Shown: positions 1 through 9,291, numbered from the stretch's first letter. The stretch: DNA of 64,000 nucleotides from Rhodonellum psychrophilum GCM71 = DSM 17998 (GCF_000381545.1 NZ_KB906689.1:57890-121889); one strand, 5' to 3'. Translations and numbers: made by a program. Notes: a model not told the origin generated them from the sequence alone.

Positions 1-1
1 A

Positions 2-1189
2 TTTTCCTTCCATGTGATCAACCTGGATCATGTGGAACATTCCAGAAGAATCAATCCTTTAAAAAGGGAATACATCCAAACCCTTGCGGATGCCTCAGAA
101 ACCGCTGAAGCCATCGTGGAATCGCTGCAAAAATCGGAATCCTCGGGAGGATCTGACAAATTCTTTACACAGTCAGCCGTTAATTTTCTGGCCTCCTGCA
201 TTTACTTTATTTCCCGACATGATCATGGCGCTTGTTCCACATTTGCCCATCTGCTGGCCTTTCTGAACAGGACCTACGTGGAGATATTCACCTGTCTTTC
301 GGCTTATCCAGAACTGGAATCTTTGCTGAGTCCCTTCCGAAGTGCCTTGGAAAAAAGGGCTTATGAACAATTGGAAGGACAGATCGGCACCTTGAAAATC
401 TTCATCTCAAGGCTGAATACCAAGGAAACGGCTTGGGTATTTTCCGGAGATGACTTTAACCTTAAAATCTCCGATCCGCTCTCCCCTTCCCTATTGGTAT
501 TGGCAAACAGTCCTGCCACACAAAACATCAATTCTACCTGCTATTCCGTGATCGTAAACAGGTTGACCCGGCTGATCAATGACAAGGGCAATCTGCCGGT
601 GGCCATTATCGCAGATGAAGCCCCAACGCTGTATATCCACAGGGTCGAAAATCTGATTTCCACAGCCAGGAGCAACAAAGTCGCGGTGCTTCTGGGGCTG
701 CAGGAATTGCCGCAGTTGAAGCAGCTCCAGGGAAAAGACACTGCCGCAACCATGACAGCGGTCATTGGCAACGTGTTGAGTGGTTCGGTCAGGAACAAGG
801 AAACACTGGAGTGGCTGGAAAGAATGTTTGGCAAGAGAAAGCAGTTGGGGGAAAGTGTTTCCATCGACCGTACCAGGACCTCCGTCTCCCTGAACGAGAG
901 GTATGAGCCCTTGATCCCTGCCGGAAAAATCGCAGGTATGCAGACAGGGGAAATGGTAGGTCTTCTGGCTTTTGAGGCAGACAAATTTGATGGGAAGTAC
1001 AAGACGGCCAATCTCCATTGCAGGATAAACCTTGATGGGAAAGCGCTAAAAAGAGAGGCGGAAAATTACCGGCCGCTTCCTAAATTCTTTGATTTCAATG
1101 GAGACAAGGAAAATATTCTAAACCAGAACTTTATGAAAATAAGGAATGAGGTCGAGCAGATGGTAATCGCATACTCCACGATGGAGTAA
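2..1189 (+). CDS. VirD4/TraG-type conjugation coupling protein, C-terminal part (5' truncated)
   Basis: The reading frame is open to the left edge of the window (codons read F-S-F-H before the GTG at position 14), so this is the distal part of a larger gene. The visible part fits the C-terminal half of type IV secretion coupling ATPases of Bacteroidota conjugative elements (TraG/MobC class): the segment IIADEAPTLYI looks like a Walker B strand ending in Asp-Glu, followed by a stretch typical of the TraM-recognition domain with STARSNKVAVLLGLQELPQL. The Walker A loop is expected upstream, outside the window. The family pumps or docks relaxase-bound DNA at the inner membrane. Downstream genes run the same way at close spacing, as in a transfer or mobilization operon. 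The class is fairly sure; the exact family name is inferred. Confidence 0.75.
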   Translation, partial: FSFHVINLDHVEHSRRINPLKREYIQTLADASETAEAIVESLQKSESSGGSDKFFTQSAVNFLASCIYFISRHDHGACSTFAHLLAFLNRTYVEIFTCLSAYPELESLLSPFRSALEKRAYEQLEGQIGTLKIFISRLNTKETAWVFSGDDFNLKISDPLSPSLLVLANSPATQNINSTCYSVIVNRLTRLINDKGNLPVAIIADEAPTLYIHRVENLISTARSNKVAVLLGLQELPQLKQLQGKDTAATMTAVIGNVLSGSVRNKETLEWLERMFGKRKQLGESVSIDRTRTSVSLNERYEPLIPAGKIAGMQTGEMVGLLAFEADKFDGKYKTANLHCRINLDGKALKREAENYRPLPKFFDFNGDKENILNQNFMKIRNEVEQMVIAYSTME

Positions 1190-1226
1190 TGAAGAGAAAT
1201 TCGCCACACCACCATAGGAGACAAGG

Positions 1227-1856
1227 ATGAAAGCATTGACAATTTTTTTCTGCCTGTTAGCAGGCCTTTCGGAAACCAAGGCCCAGGAATTCCATACTGT
1301 TGATCGTGGCTTCAACCCAAAGAAAGTCAATCTCCATCGGTCCGAATTTGTTTCTGAAACAACTGAAACCCCTGTGATCAATCCAATTGTCCTTGCAGAT
1401 TCAGAGTCAGATTCAGGCATGGCCGTTTTGTTCAGCCCGCCATTAGATAGGATGGTTGCCACTTCGGGTTTTGGATACAGAAAAGACCCATTTGTGGGTT
1501 CAAGGCAATTCCATTCAGGCATTGACCTTCAGTCCAACAAAAGTGAGGTGTATGGGATGCTTCCTGGAAAAGTTATTGAAACCGGATATGACTCCAAGCT
1601 TGGCCGATATATCAAAATCCGGCACGGCCAATACTTGGCGATCTATGGCCATCTGAATTCCATTTTTGTTTCTCCGGAGGATTTCGTGAGACCCGGAATG
1701 TTGATCGGGATTACCGGCAGTACCGGAAGATCCACGGGAGACCATCTGCACCTCAGCATCAAAAAAGGGGACCAACCCATTCACCCCCTCCTGTTTTTAA
1801 AGGCCATCCACATGGTCAAGTCCAAAGAAGATTTACTTAACCTTTTAACCCCATAA
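1227..1856 (+). CDS. M23 family metallopeptidase (lysostaphin-like), secreted
   Basis: The 209-residue protein starts with a signal peptide (hydrophobic stretch near residues 3-14, probable cleavage after KAQ around residue 20). The catalytic zinc pattern of M23 peptidases is present: HSGID with His96 and Asp100, and HLH at residues 173-175, with the glycine-rich strands TSGFGYRKDPF and GITGSTGRSTGDHLH around them. M23 enzymes cut peptide cross-links of peptidoglycan. It lies 37 bp after the coupling-protein gene and directly before mobile-element genes, so it probably helps a conjugation channel cross the cell wall; that role is inferred from position. The next gene follows after 2 bp. Confidence 0.85.
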   Translation: MKALTIFFCLLAGLSETKAQEFHTVDRGFNPKKVNLHRSEFVSETTETPVINPIVLADSESDSGMAVLFSPPLDRMVATSGFGYRKDPFVGSRQFHSGIDLQSNKSEVYGMLPGKVIETGYDSKLGRYIKIRHGQYLAIYGHLNSIFVSPEDFVRPGMLIGITGSTGRSTGDHLHLSIKKGDQPIHPLLFLKAIHMVKSKEDLLNLLTP

Positions 1857-1858
1857 AC

Positions 1859-2041
1859 ATGAAAACAACTGCAGAAAAAACGATGAAATCCCTGATGCAA
1901 AAACTCGATCAGGCCGAATCCGGGATGGAGGTTCAACTTTCCAAAGAGGAAGGAGAACTGTATAGGATCGATACGATGGACGAACTGCCCTTGGAAGATC
2001 TGATCGATAAGGACCATGCTGATGACTTAAAGGACAACTGA
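1859..2041 (+). CDS. Small acidic hypothetical protein
   Basis: A 60-residue, strongly acidic ORF (many Asp and Glu in the second half, ending DKDHADDLKDN) is wedged between the peptidase gene (2 bp upstream) and the ArdC-like gene (1 bp downstream). This tight packing in one direction is the main reason to accept it. No domain, signal peptide or membrane segment is visible. I do not recognise the family; it may be an accessory protein of the mobile element. Confidence 0.55.
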   Translation: MKTTAEKTMKSLMQKLDQAESGMEVQLSKEEGELYRIDTMDELPLEDLIDKDHADDLKDN

Positions 2042-2042
2042 G

Positions 2043-3050
2043 ATGGCAGCGGAACAGAAGAAAATGCACGAAATCGTGGCTGAGAAAATCATTGATCAGC
2101 TGAAAGAAGGCACTGCTCCCTGGCAGCTGCCATGGGAAAAATCGACCTCGGCTTCTACAAAGCCCTACAATGCGGTGACCAATCAGGCCTATAAAGGATT
2201 GAATTCCCTGTACCTCCAGATGTTTACCCCTTTCGAGGATCCAAGATGGGCAACCTTCAAACAGGCACAGTCCCAGGGTTGGCAGGTAGAAAAAGGAGCC
2301 AAGGGGATGTTTATCAATTTTGTGAAAACCCATGAATATTATCCCAAAAGAGATGAAAAAGGAAGACCTGTCCTGGATGAAAAAGGCATGCCGGTTAAGG
2401 TCAGAACCGAACTCACCAGTCCCATTATCACCAAAGCCTGGGTATTCAATGCCGAACAGATCAAAGGAATTGCCCCATTGGCCAATAAAGAAGAAGTAAG
2501 CACCTGGGAAAAAATCAGCAGGGCGGAAAACCTGATTCAGCATTCGGGGGCAAGGATAGAGCATGTTCAGGGAAACAATGCCTACTACTCTCCTATGGCG
2601 GACAAAATACGAATGCCTGAAAGAAGCCAATTTAAATCCTCTGACAGGTACTATTCCACGCTCTTGCATGAACTGGGACATTGGACGGGCCACAAAGAAA
2701 GATTGGACAGAAGTATGATGAACACCTTTGGCACTGCGGATTACGCAAGGGAAGAATTGCGGGCTGAAATCGCCAGCATGATGATCGGGTCTGAGCTGGA
2801 AATCGGCCACGATCCCAAGCAGCATGTGGCTTATGTGGACAATTGGATCCAAATACTGAAAGAAAAGCCATTTGAAATCCACCTGGCCGCAGCGGATTCC
2901 CAAAAAATATTTGATTTCCTGATGACCTATAACCGGAAAAGGGAACTGAATCAAAAGGGAGAAATAAAGCCTGTAGAAGGAACGGAAATGCAGAAAGAAC
3001 AGGAATTGAACACGATTGAAACAGAACAAACCCTAAAAAGAGGACGATGA
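2043..3050 (+). CDS. ArdC-type antirestriction protein (ssDNA-binding domain plus zincin domain)
   Basis: The 335-residue protein has two parts seen in ArdC/LtrC-type proteins. The N-terminal domain (about residues 8-140) carries IVAEKIIDQLKEGTAPW, YNAVTNQAYKGLNSLYL and WATFKQAQSQGWQVEKGAKG, typical of the ArdC ssDNA-binding fold. The C-terminal zincin-like metallopeptidase domain carries HELGH at residues 209-213 and a downstream EELRAEIASMM helix that would supply the third zinc ligand. ArdC proteins coat incoming single-stranded DNA and protect it from restriction. The stop codon overlaps the next start (ATGA at 3047-3050), so translation is coupled. It sits about 3 kb before a complete type I restriction system, a natural setting for an antirestriction gene. 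Confidence 0.85.
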   Translation: MAAEQKKMHEIVAEKIIDQLKEGTAPWQLPWEKSTSASTKPYNAVTNQAYKGLNSLYLQMFTPFEDPRWATFKQAQSQGWQVEKGAKGMFINFVKTHEYYPKRDEKGRPVLDEKGMPVKVRTELTSPIITKAWVFNAEQIKGIAPLANKEEVSTWEKISRAENLIQHSGARIEHVQGNNAYYSPMADKIRMPERSQFKSSDRYYSTLLHELGHWTGHKERLDRSMMNTFGTADYAREELRAEIASMMIGSELEIGHDPKQHVAYVDNWIQILKEKPFEIHLAAADSQKIFDFLMTYNRKRELNQKGEIKPVEGTEMQKEQELNTIETEQTLKRGR

Positions 3051-3964
3051 AGACAGACAACATATTGCCCATGAAGGATTTGAAAATCTTCGGGATTTAT
3101 AAAAATGGTCAATTCACCATCCCGGAAGAGCAGGTAACGGCATTGAAAAACGGGAAAATGACTGATGTGGTGGAATTGAAAAACCTCAAGGGAAAGGACA
3201 TGGAAATTGAGTCCCTCCCGGCAAGGCTTTCCATCGTAAAGGGTGAGGACGGCTTGCCTGCCTTGCGCATTGATCCTGTCTATCGGGAACCCAATTCCCA
3301 CCCCAAACTCTCCATGGAGGAAAGGCAAAAACTTATCCGGTCTGAATTGGCCAATCTCAGGAAAAGTTATGTAGACAATAACGGCAATGTCCAAACCGAA
3401 ATCATAGAATATGACCAGGACACAAGGCAGTTTATGAGCTATAATCCAAGGGCAGTAAAAGCACCGGAGGCAGTTGATGGCCAAACTTTGTCCCCCGAAC
3501 AAAAGAAGAAATTCAGGGAGGGTGAAAAGGTACAGCTAGAGGACGGGACGGAATTCCAACTCCATACCAGCAGCAAAAGCGGATTGAGATCCAATCGCTC
3601 CGGCTTGGTATTGTCAGTCATCCTCGATGGGGGAATATCCTATCTGTTGATTACGGGTTTGAAAACGATGCTGGGAAAGAAAAGCGAAGTGGAGCAATCC
3701 TATTCCAAGGGGTATCAGGATGGAATCAGGGAGGTCCAAAAACAGATCGAAAGAAGGATCGCCTCAAACCCCAGGGACAAAGATGCCATTCGGGACATGA
3801 ACGTAGTCAGGCAGGAATTATCCAAATTGGTCCCCAACCAATCCATCCATTACAAAAGGATGGATTACGATGATGCCAAACGGTTCAATTCCATTGATAC
3901 CGAGGAAGGCCGAAACCCAAAACTGAATCAGGAAAGGGATGAAAACCGTCAAAGAAGGATTTGA
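3047..3964 (+). CDS. Mobile-element protein, DUF3945/DUF4099-like
   Basis: The 305-residue protein resembles Bacteroidota mobile-element proteins of the DUF3945/DUF4099 kind: a front region with a DLKIFGIYKNGQFTIP-like strand pattern, then a short repeat-type motif TLSPEQKKKFREGEKVQLEDG near residues 145-166, as found in these proteins. A hydrophobic stretch near residues 188-208 (LVLSVILDGGISYLLITGL) could be one membrane segment. The C-terminus is charged and probably helical. The start overlaps the ArdC stop by 4 bp and its own end overlaps the next gene by 26 bp. The exact function is unknown; association with transfer elements is known for the family, and the assignment here is by eye. 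Confidence 0.55.
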   Translation: MKTDNILPMKDLKIFGIYKNGQFTIPEEQVTALKNGKMTDVVELKNLKGKDMEIESLPARLSIVKGEDGLPALRIDPVYREPNSHPKLSMEERQKLIRSELANLRKSYVDNNGNVQTEIIEYDQDTRQFMSYNPRAVKAPEAVDGQTLSPEQKKKFREGEKVQLEDGTEFQLHTSSKSGLRSNRSGLVLSVILDGGISYLLITGLKTMLGKKSEVEQSYSKGYQDGIREVQKQIERRIASNPRDKDAIRDMNVVRQELSKLVPNQSIHYKRMDYDDAKRFNSIDTEEGRNPKLNQERDENRQRRI

Positions 3965-4586
3965 CCTGCTGGATTTCAAGGGTGTTGACAGGGAGGTTCA
4001 ACACCTTTTTTCAAATGTCTGGACGGAAGATGAATTTGGAAGATTGAAGGCAGACTATCTGGATGCAAAGGGAGAAAAAGTGGACGAAGAAATCCTTTAT
4101 GTATCGGGCTTGAAGTTTTCCGCCCAGGGCATTCTACATTTTGCAACAGCAGACCCGAGCATGGTGAAAACCGTTTTGATCTCGGATGCAGTTGCCAATC
4201 TGGTGTTTTTTGCCAAGGCCTTCCATCAGCGCCTGCGGCTGGACTACTGCAGCTTTATTGCTACCGGCTGCCTTCCGGACAAAAACATGTTCTTGAAAAC
4301 CCTAAATCATTATCCATTTGCGAATAAATTCCATTCCATTTTCGGAAACTCCCTTTTCGGAAAAGTCAGGGACTGCAAGATCCAACATTGGATTCAGGGG
4401 AAAGATTGTTCATTCAGGATTGATGGTGAAAAGGTGATCGCGCAATACCTAAACCGGGAGTATAGCCTTCCAATAAAGGAATTTTCATTGCGGAATCATT
4501 TGCGACAGCTTTCGGTAAGACAAAGCCTGTCCACATATAAGCCCGGGAAATCAAGTTTGGAAAATTATTGGGAAATAAATCTATAA
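3939..4586 (+). CDS. Hypothetical mobile-element protein, weak Toprim-like resemblance
   Basis: A 215-residue protein, last gene of the transfer-type operon, overlapping the previous gene by 26 bp. The segment VKTVLISDAVANLVFFAKAF followed by CSFIATG resembles the core of the DUF3991/Toprim_2 primase-like domains found on Bacteroidota mobile elements, where a strand with an acidic residue and a helix precede a hydrophobic strand ending in TGG. The catalytic Glu and DxD of true Toprim domains are not clear here, so this may be an inactive or only distantly related fold. No signal peptide or membrane segment is seen. Treat as hypothetical. Confidence 0.5.
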   Translation: MKTVKEGFDLLDFKGVDREVQHLFSNVWTEDEFGRLKADYLDAKGEKVDEEILYVSGLKFSAQGILHFATADPSMVKTVLISDAVANLVFFAKAFHQRLRLDYCSFIATGCLPDKNMFLKTLNHYPFANKFHSIFGNSLFGKVRDCKIQHWIQGKDCSFRIDGEKVIAQYLNREYSLPIKEFSLRNHLRQLSVRQSLSTYKPGKSSLENYWEINL

Positions 4587-4633
4587 AAAAGGGAATAAAA
4601 ATTTACATAAATAAAACGGTTTTGCTATTTTTA

Positions 4634-4651
4634 TGTATATAAAAATATACA
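4634..4651. promoter_or_regulatory. Palindrome TGTATAT-AAAA-ATATACA, possible operator
   Basis: A perfect 7-bp inverted repeat with a 4-bp A-tract lies 113-130 bp upstream of the lipoprotein gene at 4764. Such AT palindromes can bind dimeric repressors, but AT-rich spacers produce them by chance. No clear -33/-7 pair is found with it. Confidence 0.2.
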
Positions 4652-4763
4652 GTTTAACAAGCTAGGGTTTTGACTACCTGAATCTTAACCAGTTTTTGCA
4701 AGATGGAAATTTAAACTACACCCCCTTTGTCATCATATTTTTAACCTAAAACCTTTTTTAACC

Positions 4764-5255
4764 ATGAAAAACCTAACTCCTTTATTCGTGCTTGCATTTA
4801 CGCTCCTCCTGTTTTCATGTGGCGAAGACGCTGATGAGCCTACCCTTGTTGAAAAAGACGTTCGGATTGAAATAGATTTTGAAGGCAGCGCAGACAAGTA
4901 CCTCATCACTTTTGGTATTCATACCCTGAACAGGGGCATCAACGGATTTGTCACCCCCATCATCACGCAACCCGCCAACTTGCAATGGACCCAGATCATC
5001 CCGCAAGCAAATGGTTACAACCTCACCAGCGATGGGAGCATCGGAAACCTGATCGTCACATCCGACCAGCCCGCCCATACCGTCGGTTTTATTTTCAATG
5101 CCACATATAAAGGAGGAATTCCCGACACAAATTTCCAGGTATTAAAAGCATCCATTAGGTTATTTGGAAACAATACCGAGGTGAAACGCTACAATTTTCA
5201 GGCAAGACCGATTGGGGAGGTTTCGGTGCCGATAAGTGAAGTGGTGAGGTTTTGA
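4764..5255 (+). CDS. Hypothetical lipoprotein
   Basis: The 163-residue protein has a type II signal peptide: charged MKN start, a hydrophobic run, and the lipobox LFSC with Cys19. The mature part is rich in beta-forming segments and has no motif I recognise; it could be a small immunoglobulin-like surface domain. It stands alone between the mobile-element operon and the defence block, with a long leader (4587-4763). Outer-membrane or periplasmic anchoring follows from the lipobox; any function is unknown. Confidence 0.65.
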   Translation: MKNLTPLFVLAFTLLLFSCGEDADEPTLVEKDVRIEIDFEGSADKYLITFGIHTLNRGINGFVTPIITQPANLQWTQIIPQANGYNLTSDGSIGNLIVTSDQPAHTVGFIFNATYKGGIPDTNFQVLKASIRLFGNNTEVKRYNFQARPIGEVSVPISEVVRF

Positions 5256-5806
5256 GTGGTGGGGGTATTTATATCTAAACACCCTAATCATAGCAAAAAT
5301 TAATTTCAAATATATTGGGTTAATACCGAAGTCGTAGTATTTCAACTATGCCTGATGGAGATTTCACAGGAATAGATATCGACCTATTTACTTGGTTAAT
5401 AACCTCAAAGATCAAGGAAATGCATGAAAATTTGGGGAATTTAATTCATTTTAAAATCCACCAACGAGCTTTCGCGTCTTCACAAATGAGGGCCAGGAAT
5501 TAAGCATTTCAACTACTTTTATTTTGAATGAGGAATAGAAAAAAGTATCTTTAAACAATTAGGTAAACATAGGATCCTTTTTAAAACATTGTCAGACAAC
5601 TTTTGTCATTATTTCTATTCCTTTCCTTTTTTAGATTAACTTACTTCATTGAGACAACAATGGAAAAGAACGAAAAATAAATAATGCTATTTCAAACTTT
5701 CTTCATCAACTCCATCACTTCCCAAAAAACAGAATAAAAAGTTGAATCCATAATGGCTTGTTATAAACCTCCAAAATTTTTACCCTAATTATCACTCTAT
5801 ATTTAT
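5256..5806. other. Intergenic region, 551 bp, AT-rich
   Basis: No gene is supported. One 51-codon ORF (5348-5503) is present but has no neighbour coupling or convincing ribosome site. The rest is AT-rich, stop-filled sequence leading to the nuclease gene at 5807. Confidence 0.5.
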
Positions 5807-7027
5807 ATGAACATTTACAAAATCAAATCATTATTATCGGGAATTCGAGAAATAAAAAAAAAATCAGAGGAACTGTGCAAACTTAAAGGAGAGAATTTTA
5901 ATATTTTTAAACTTTTGAATCTTGGATGGTCTGAAAACTTCCATTCAAAATTTATAGCAGAACTTCTTGACCCAAATGGGTCTCATGGACATGGGGATCT
6001 TTTTCTAAAAGCTTTTATAAAACAGTTGAATGAAGAAATTGGGCAAGATCTGCCTAGCACCTTTTTAGTTGTTGGCGACGGAGTAAAGACTGAAAAATAC
6101 ATTAGCCCTATCAATTTCGATTCTGCAGATGGAGGTCGGTTAGATATTCTCATCCAAACAGACAAATTTGTCATTGGTATTGAAAATAAGATCTACGCCG
6201 GAGATGGTTACCTTCAGCTTGAAAGGTACAAGAAATTTATGACGACCTTTTTAAACTCCAGAACTCTACTACTTTACCTAACCCTTGATGGAAGATTGCC
6301 CAAATCAAGTGAATTAAGAATCAATGAAGATTACCATTGCATATCCTATGAAAATCTTATTGGTAAATGGATTATGGATTGTCAGGCAATCGCAAATGAC
6401 TCACCTATCCTTCGGGAAACCATTAAACAATACTTAATCAATTTAAAATCTCTCTCCAAACTTTTGACTACCCAACAAATGGAAAAAGACCTTATTTTAC
6501 TGCTCAATGAATATTATGATGAAGCCCACCTTGTTGCCAGTCATATCGGAAAACTGCAAAACAGGAAGCTCATAGAACTTTACGGCCTCATCAAGGAAAA
6601 AGTCAAGCAGAAACTCCCTGCAGGTTGGATCATGAACATGAGCCTGGAAATTCTTGAAAATGAGTGGCATCAGTTCTCTTTCAGGCAAGATTGGATTGAA
6701 GGACTTAGTGTTTCCTTTGAGGGAACAAGTCGATTTGTTGACGGAATTGGACATGGGATTCTCTTTTCATCAGACAAACATGATAAAAATCAAATTAAAA
6801 GAGACCTTGCTAAGAAGTTCAAAATGAGCAAGAGAACAAACAGCTGGATGACATATTCTTCAGGAAGATATACTAAACTAGCAACCCACTTGAATGGATC
6901 AATTGAACTTGATCAACTTGCAGAAGAAATAAGCGACTACATGATTCAGGTATTAGAAAGAGAAAAGCTTTCCTGTCAAATTATCAATCAGCACTTGAAT
7001 TCGAAAGGGATGACCAATGGGAAATAA
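5807..7027 (+). CDS. PD-(D/E)XK nuclease family protein
   Basis: The 406-residue protein carries a clear PD-(D/E)XK nuclease core: the helix ENFHSKFIAELLDP, then GRLDILIQ with Asp113, then GIENKIYAGDGYLQLERYK with Glu126 and Lys128 and the conserved Gln/Tyr helix (PDDEXK_4-like pattern). Residues 113, 126 and 128 are the expected metal-binding and catalytic positions. The C-terminal half is mostly helical and unassigned. It has an AT-rich composition distinct from hsdM downstream and sits immediately before a type I restriction-modification operon, so a role as an extra defence nuclease is likely, though inferred from context. It is separated from the next gene by 132 bp and may have its own promoter. 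Confidence 0.75.
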   Translation: MNIYKIKSLLSGIREIKKKSEELCKLKGENFNIFKLLNLGWSENFHSKFIAELLDPNGSHGHGDLFLKAFIKQLNEEIGQDLPSTFLVVGDGVKTEKYISPINFDSADGGRLDILIQTDKFVIGIENKIYAGDGYLQLERYKKFMTTFLNSRTLLLYLTLDGRLPKSSELRINEDYHCISYENLIGKWIMDCQAIANDSPILRETIKQYLINLKSLSKLLTTQQMEKDLILLLNEYYDEAHLVASHIGKLQNRKLIELYGLIKEKVKQKLPAGWIMNMSLEILENEWHQFSFRQDWIEGLSVSFEGTSRFVDGIGHGILFSSDKHDKNQIKRDLAKKFKMSKRTNSWMTYSSGRYTKLATHLNGSIELDQLAEEISDYMIQVLEREKLSCQIINQHLNSKGMTNGK

Positions 7028-7159
7028 GGTGATGAATTACATTTGTTGACTACATGCCTTGAATTAAAGAATAATATAATTCTTCCATTTATAATTTTTG
7101 AAAAACTCTACAAAGAAAAAATTGTGTTATTAATTTATTAGTCTTATCTTGCGGAGGCT

Positions 7160-7744
7160 ATGAATCAAAATATAATGACGGTAAGACTTGAGGAAATATC
7201 AGATTTACGCTTTGGCTATTACACCAAACCAAAGGAAAAAGGGGAAATCGCCTATTTACAGGCAAAAAATTTTGATGAAGTAGGAAACTCTAAGCAGGAT
7301 TTAGATAATTTTTTAGATCCGGACCCGAAAAATCGATTGCATCTTTTAAATGAAGGAGACATTTTATTGATTGGAAAAGGAAATAAAAATTCAGCTTGGG
7401 TTTATAAAAACGAGTTTGGCCCTGCGATAGCGTCTTCCATTTTTTTTGTTATCAGGCCCAATCAAAAAAAAGTGCTTCCTGAATATCTTACCATTATATT
7501 CAATACCATACAAACTCAAACCTATTTCCAAGCATTGGGAGCAGGAAGTTCTATTCCCTCCATCAGGAAGTCCGAACTAGAGGCATTTACTTTTATCCTC
7601 CCTCCTTTGGCGCTACAGGAAAAAATTGTAGGCATCAAAAGGTTACAGAACAAAGAACTGCAGCTATGCAAAATAATTATAGCCGAAAAAGAAAAGCGCA
7701 ACAGTGCAGTAATTAATAAATTAATCAACGAAGAAATTAAATAA
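7160..7744 (+). CDS. Half-length type I restriction specificity subunit (single TRD HsdS)
   Basis: The 194-residue protein is one half of a usual HsdS: a single target-recognition domain (about residues 8-150, with YLQAKNF and GAGSSIPSIRKSELEAFTFILPP) and one conserved helical region (QEKIVGIKRLQNKELQLCKII). Full HsdS proteins of about 400 residues have two of each. Half-size S proteins are known in other systems to dimerise and specify palindromic sites. It lies 16 bp upstream of hsdM in the same direction, preceded by GGAGG at 7154-7158. A full hsdS follows further down, so this operon offers two specificity proteins. Its sequence is more AT-rich than hsdM. Confidence 0.8.
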   Translation: MNQNIMTVRLEEISDLRFGYYTKPKEKGEIAYLQAKNFDEVGNSKQDLDNFLDPDPKNRLHLLNEGDILLIGKGNKNSAWVYKNEFGPAIASSIFFVIRPNQKKVLPEYLTIIFNTIQTQTYFQALGAGSSIPSIRKSELEAFTFILPPLALQEKIVGIKRLQNKELQLCKIIIAEKEKRNSAVINKLINEEIK

Positions 7745-7760
7745 ATATACATACAGCATC

Positions 7761-9290
7761 ATGTCTACTAAACCAATCACCCAGAGCGAAATCAACAATA
7801 TTGTTTGGAAAGCCTGTGATACTTTCCGTGGCGTCATAGACCCCTCCCAATATAAGGACTATATCCTAACCATGCTTTTCGTCAAATATGTTTCAGATGT
7901 ATGGAAAGACAAGCAGAACGTGTATATGGAAAAGTACAATCAGGATGAAATCCGAGTTGACCGTGCTTTACGTAATGAGCGGTTTCAGGTACCGGCTTCC
8001 TGTACCTTCGAGCATTTGTTTGAAAACAGGAACGAGGCAAACCTTGGTGAACTGATCAACACAGCTTTGGAAGACCTGGAGGACGCTAACAGAAGCAAAC
8101 TGGAAAGGGTGTTTCGTAATATTGATTTCAATTCAGAAGCCAATCTTGGCCAGACCAAAGACCGTAATAGAAGACTGAAGAATTTACTGGTAGATTTTTC
8201 CGCACTGGATCTTCAGCCTTCCCATCTGGCGGGCAATGATATAATTGGAGATGCTTATGAGTATCTTATTGAACGTTTTGCCAGTGATGCAGGCAAGAAA
8301 GCAGGAGAATTTTATACACCTTCCGGAGTATCCACGCTTTTAGCCAAGTTAATAGATCCACAACCTGGAAATCGGATCATCGACCCCACTTGCGGATCAG
8401 GCTCTTTATTGATCAAAACAGCAAGGGAAGTGGGGAGCAATAACTTTTCACTTTACGGACAGGAAATCAACGGCAGTACTTGGGCACTGGCAAGAATGAA
8501 TATGTTCCTGCATGAAATGGATAACGCCAATATAGAATGGGGGGATACCTTAAACAACCCTAAGTTATTGGAGGGAGACAGTTTACTGAAAGCCCATATC
8601 GTGGTGGCCAATCCTCCCTTTTCCCTGGACAAGTGGGGAGCAGACAATGCCGCTGCTGACCAGTTCAACCGTTTCCACAGGGGTATTCCGCCAAAGAGCA
8701 AGGGAGATTATGCCTTCGTTACCCATATGATCGAATCCACTTATGAGGATATAGGTAAAGTAGGGGTGATACTGCCGCACGGTGCTTTGTTTCGTGGCAG
8801 CAGCGAAGGCAAAATCAGAAAGCAATTGATTGAAGAAAACCTATTAGAAGCTGTGATTGGCCTGCCGGCAAACCTTTTCTTCGGCACGGGAATTCCGGCT
8901 TGTATCATGATATTCAACCGGGCCAAAGGGGAAAATAGAGATATACTTTTTATCGATGCTAATAAAGGCTACGATTCAGGAAAAAACCAGAACCGTCTTA
9001 GCGATACCCATATTAAAAAAATCGTCAACACCTACCAGAGTTTCAGAAACGACGCTCCACTTACAGCCACAGAAGGCAAGGTACTGGAAGAAAAATACGC
9101 CTATCGGGCCACCATTCAGGAACTGGAGGAAAATGAATACAACCTGAACGTTCCCCGCTATGTGGATACTTTTGAGGAAGAGGAGCCAGTTGACATTACC
9201 GCTACGCAGACTGAAATCAATAGGCTCAAGGGAGAGCTGTCAGATGTAGAAAAGCAAATGGAAAATTATTTAAAAGATTTGGGGTTTTAG
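7761..9290 (+). CDS. hsdM: Type I restriction-modification DNA methyltransferase subunit
   Basis: The 509-residue protein is a standard HsdM N6-adenine methyltransferase. The SAM-binding motif DPTCGSGSLL starts at Asp208, preceded by KAGEFYTPSGVSTLLAKLI, and the catalytic motif NPPF is at residues 284-287. The N-terminal helical domain (residues 1-150, with VWKACDTFRGVIDPSQYKDYILTMLF) is typical of the family. With HsdS it methylates host sites; with HsdR added the complex cuts unmodified DNA. The next gene starts 1 bp after the stop. Confidence 0.95.
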   Translation: MSTKPITQSEINNIVWKACDTFRGVIDPSQYKDYILTMLFVKYVSDVWKDKQNVYMEKYNQDEIRVDRALRNERFQVPASCTFEHLFENRNEANLGELINTALEDLEDANRSKLERVFRNIDFNSEANLGQTKDRNRRLKNLLVDFSALDLQPSHLAGNDIIGDAYEYLIERFASDAGKKAGEFYTPSGVSTLLAKLIDPQPGNRIIDPTCGSGSLLIKTAREVGSNNFSLYGQEINGSTWALARMNMFLHEMDNANIEWGDTLNNPKLLEGDSLLKAHIVVANPPFSLDKWGADNAAADQFNRFHRGIPPKSKGDYAFVTHMIESTYEDIGKVGVILPHGALFRGSSEGKIRKQLIEENLLEAVIGLPANLFFGTGIPACIMIFNRAKGENRDILFIDANKGYDSGKNQNRLSDTHIKKIVNTYQSFRNDAPLTATEGKVLEEKYAYRATIQELEENEYNLNVPRYVDTFEEEEPVDITATQTEINRLKGELSDVEKQMENYLKDLGF

Positions 9291-9291
9291 G

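Noticed and set aside
1845..3029. 394-codon minus-strand ORF opposite the ArdC-like gene
   Set aside because: Phenylalanine-, histidine- and arginine-rich reading typical of an antisense shadow; the + strand genes here have recognisable motifs.
5348..5503. 51-codon ORF in the spacer before the nuclease gene
   Set aside because: No ribosome site, no coupling, no recognisable motif; kept only as a note.
7160..7744. Half HsdS as a truncated or frameshifted piece of the full hsdS
   Set aside because: It lies before hsdM, has its own ribosome site and ends with a complete conserved region, so it looks like an intact short gene.
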